DNA of 64,000 bases from Litoreibacter janthinus (lineage in GTDB: Bacteria; Pseudomonadota; Alphaproteobacteria; Rhodobacterales; Rhodobacteraceae), in the NCBI RefSeq assembly GCF_900111945.1, contig NZ_FOYO01000001.1:2053751-2117750 (forward strand). Direction: 5' to 3'. A model generated the notes under the pieces. It searched no databases, was not told the DNA's origin, and was given only the letters and a program-made list of their open reading frames with translations. Shown piece by piece: positions 62,323-64,000 of this stretch (its first letter is position 1; each line of letters starts with the position of its first letter). The translations under genes were made by a program, and so were the position numbers.

Positions 62323-62882
62323 CAGCTTTGCCCTTGCGTATATTTCACCACGATCCCCGCCGCCGCTTCGGGCGTGACGACGGGCGGCACCAAGGTCAGC
62401 AATTTGCCCTGCGCGTCGAGCAAATAAAGAAAGCTCCCATGGGCGTAGACGGGGCCGAACTCCGGGTCGAAAAACACTTCTTCGGTTTCGATCTGGAACG
62501 CGTCATAGGCGACTTGCAATTGCTCCGGCGTGCCGGTCAGGCCGACAAATCCGGTATGGTGTTGGATCAGCGCAGGGCCAAGCGTGTCGACAGTGTCGCG
62601 CGCCGGATCAACAGTGATCATGACCGGCGTCACTGTGATGCCTTGTTCAGCCACCGCGTCCGCCACCTGCGCCATCATCGGCAACGCGGCGGAGCATATC
62701 TCGCGGCAATTGGCATAGCCGAAGAAAAGCAGTTGCGGATGTCCTGCCGGATCGATCTGCGTGCGCAAAGCGCCCGTTTGATCCGTCAGCTCGAACGCGC
62801 CCCCTAGGTTGAACGGCAGGGGGGACTGATCCGCCAAGGCGGGAGCCGACAGCGCGAGCAGGGTGATCGCAAGTCTCTTCAC
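62322..62882 (-). CDS. SCO1/SenC family copper chaperone
   Basis: This 186-residue thioredoxin-fold protein has a signal peptide (ALSAPALADQ) and the copper site C59 and C63 (GYANCREICSAALPM) plus H148 (YAHGSFLYLLD). The GTG start overlaps the upstream gene's stop. SCO proteins deliver copper to the CuA centre of cytochrome oxidase or act as thiol-disulfide enzymes. Here no oxidase gene is next to it. It is placed amid small exported proteins, so it may serve a different copper target. Confidence 0.92.
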   Translation of the reverse strand: MKRLAITLLALSAPALADQSPLPFNLGGAFELTDQTGALRTQIDPAGHPQLLFFGYANCREICSAALPMMAQVADAVAEQGITVTPVMITVDPARDTVDTLGPALIQHHTGFVGLTGTPEQLQVAYDAFQIETEEVFFDPEFGPVYAHGSFLYLLDAQGKLLTLVPPVVTPEAAAGIVVKYTQGQS

Positions 62883-63448
62883 TCGAATAGTTCCTTGATC
62901 AACTCCGCGTCTTTCTCCAGCCCCAAGCCGAAATGGCCGGTCTCTGCCAGATGCGCATTCACCCGTGGATCACGTCGGAACCAAGGCCCCTTGCCCTTGG
63001 CCTCGGGGTGTTTTGCATCCCAGGCTTTGGTCCACATGTTGGCTTTGGTCCATTCCTCGGTGCCAGCCTCGCGGATGGTTTGAACTTGAAAGATGTTCGT
63101 CGCTCCCGGAATGTCGGTGTCTTCAATCAACAGGCCGTCCACTTCAACCTGCTTGCCGCAGAAGGGTAGCAAATCTACCGAAGCGCCCTGAAATCCGCTT
63201 TGGGAATTCTTGTTGGGGAAAACCAGAACCCCATCAGCTGCGCGCAACAGGCCAATCTGGCGGGTGCCATTGCCGCAGTTTTCTGCGCAGTCGCCGGTGA
63301 TCTCACAGGTGATGTCGACCACTTTGGCTTCGAAGAAGGCGGGCGCTTCAGCATAAAGGTTCCAGCTTTTCGCGTTGGACCCTTCGGAGAAGTCAGCGGC
63401 GGCGGCGGGGGTGGCGGCAAGGAGTGCCAGAGCAAAAAACCGTTTCAT
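62879..63448 (-). CDS. Exported cysteine-containing hypothetical protein, 189 aa
   Basis: This protein has a signal peptide (MKRFFALALLAATPAAAADF) and four cysteines, C48, C54, C58 and C97, that could form disulfides or bind metal. The segment VVDITCEITGDCAENCGNG is distinctive. The C-terminus is rich in charged residues and ends LEKDAELIKELFE. I do not recognise the family. It begins 10 bp after the preceding gene's stop and overlaps the SCO gene by 4 nt, so it is translated in the same operon. Confidence 0.74.
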   Translation of the reverse strand: MKRFFALALLAATPAAAADFSEGSNAKSWNLYAEAPAFFEAKVVDITCEITGDCAENCGNGTRQIGLLRAADGVLVFPNKNSQSGFQGASVDLLPFCGKQVEVDGLLIEDTDIPGATNIFQVQTIREAGTEEWTKANMWTKAWDAKHPEAKGKGPWFRRDPRVNAHLAETGHFGLGLEKDAELIKELFE

Positions 63449-63458
63449 CACGCGGCCC

Positions 63459-63917
63459 TCATTTCTTGGGATCAGGAATAGCGAAGCCCGGCACGACGCC
63501 GTAGTCTTCGTGGTTCTGGTTGGTGATGCCGTGATCGGTGACCACGTTCTCAACGACCAGATAGTTCAGTCCGTCTCGCTTGTAGAGCATCCCGTCAGCG
63601 GTAATCTCGTGTGACGCGAGATTCAGGTTGGTGTCGCCCGACGCGTTCTGGTCATCGCCGTTGATCTTGAGGACCATGTACACCTCGCCGTCTTCGCCCA
63701 ATAGCCCGACAGGGATGCCCCCGGCAGAGCACCATAGCGCGCAAGTGTGATGCGCCGATCCGACCACCGCGTCTGGACCTCCCATAACGCCAGAGAAGTA
63801 GCACCATGTGTCAATGATCTCGCCGGTGATCTGAATGCGTTCGCCTTCCGCCGCGCTGGCTGGCGCTGCAAGGCCTATGGCGAGCAGGGGCGCTGCCAAG
63901 ATTGGGGTGAGCTTCAT
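63459..63917 (-). CDS. Exported His/Cys-cluster hypothetical protein, 152 aa
   Basis: This protein has a signal peptide (MKLTPILAAPLLAIGLAAPASAA) and a compact body. It contains C39, H56, H57, C59 and C63 (WCYFSG, then SAHHTCALWCSAGGIP), a spacing that looks like a metal-binding site. I do not recognise the family with confidence. It is the promoter-proximal gene of the minus-strand operon that continues to the esterase gene; the 83 bp to its right run off the window. It may bind copper passed on by the SCO protein. Confidence 0.75.
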   Translation of the reverse strand: MKLTPILAAPLLAIGLAAPASAAEGERIQITGEIIDTWCYFSGVMGGPDAVVGSAHHTCALWCSAGGIPVGLLGEDGEVYMVLKINGDDQNASGDTNLNLASHEITADGMLYKRDGLNYLVVENVVTDHGITNQNHEDYGVVPGFAIPDPKK

Positions 63918-64000
63918 CGATACCGTCCTCCGCTGATTCTTGACCCTAGGGTAGCAAGAACTGAAGAAAAGTGTCGTTCACGTCTTGGTCAGACGGGTGC

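Noticed and set aside
1..64000. Mobile elements, CRISPR arrays, tRNA or rRNA genes
   Set aside because: I looked for transposase motifs, regular short repeats and tRNA or rRNA hallmarks and found none I could support.

Overview
The window is about 64 kb of high-GC, gene-dense DNA. It looks like a chromosome segment of an alphaproteobacterium of the Rhodobacterales/Roseobacter type. The supporting signs are: a complete beta-hydroxyaspartate cycle set next to its IclR regulator, a heterotetrameric sarcosine oxidase set, an opgC-opgG-opgH glucan cluster, a RibB fused to a degenerate GTP cyclohydrolase II domain, tripartite tricarboxylate transport genes, and many 1-4 nt ATGA/GTGA/TGATG gene overlaps. 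I see no rRNA, tRNA, IS element, prophage or CRISPR array.

1-7.4 kb is a uronate catabolic cluster: KDG kinase (cut by the left edge), a GntR/FCD regulator, uxaC, kdgF-like, kduI, kduD, uxuB-like and uxuA. It joins two routes to 2-keto-3-deoxygluconate, one from saturated uronates and one from unsaturated uronates released by polysaccharide lyases.

7.4-13.5 kb carries a class II aldolase, iolB and iolC on the minus strand, two Gfo/Idh/MocA dehydrogenases on the plus strand, and a LacI regulator. A 22-bp perfect palindrome lies in the divergent promoter region, with a degenerate copy in front of the lacI gene. It looks like a polyol or inositol-type pathway with no iolD or iolE in the window.

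13.7-19.1 kb is the beta-hydroxyaspartate cycle (bhcABCD) with divergent bhcR; this assimilates glyoxylate to aspartate/oxaloacetate. A strong inverted repeat lies between bhcA and bhcR. Then come ribB(X), a uracil-DNA glycosylase-like gene and an M20 amidohydrolase.

22.5-39.4 kb looks like one large catabolic and transport locus around a FadR-type regulator at 35.2 kb. Leftwards on the minus strand are an FAH-family hydrolase, a dihydroxyphthalate decarboxylase-like protein, a TauE/SafE permease, tctCBA, an LVIVD beta-propeller protein, OsmC, a two-subunit molybdenum hydroxylase, an acyl-CoA ligase and a ketopantoate reductase-like enzyme. Rightwards is a four-gene SsuABC-type ABC importer. 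The substrate is unknown; an (hetero)aromatic or furan-type acid is a reasonable guess.

39.4-43.3 kb is housekeeping: dusA, a PhyH-like oxygenase, a THUMP-type rRNA methyltransferase, a DUF1289 protein and ruvX. 43.5-49.5 kb is soxBDAG sarcosine oxidase, interrupted by two small one-helix membrane protein genes and bridged by a 12-codon mini-ORF. 49.5-54.6 kb has a secreted hypothetical, sodB, a DUF302 protein, a ThDP enzyme and a family III CoA-transferase. 54.9-61.0 kb has a TTC38-like TPR protein and opgCGH for osmoregulated periplasmic glucans. 61.0-64 kb is a minus-strand operon of exported proteins (two Cys-containing proteins, SCO1/SenC, rhodanese, esterase) that may handle copper or sulfur in the periplasm.
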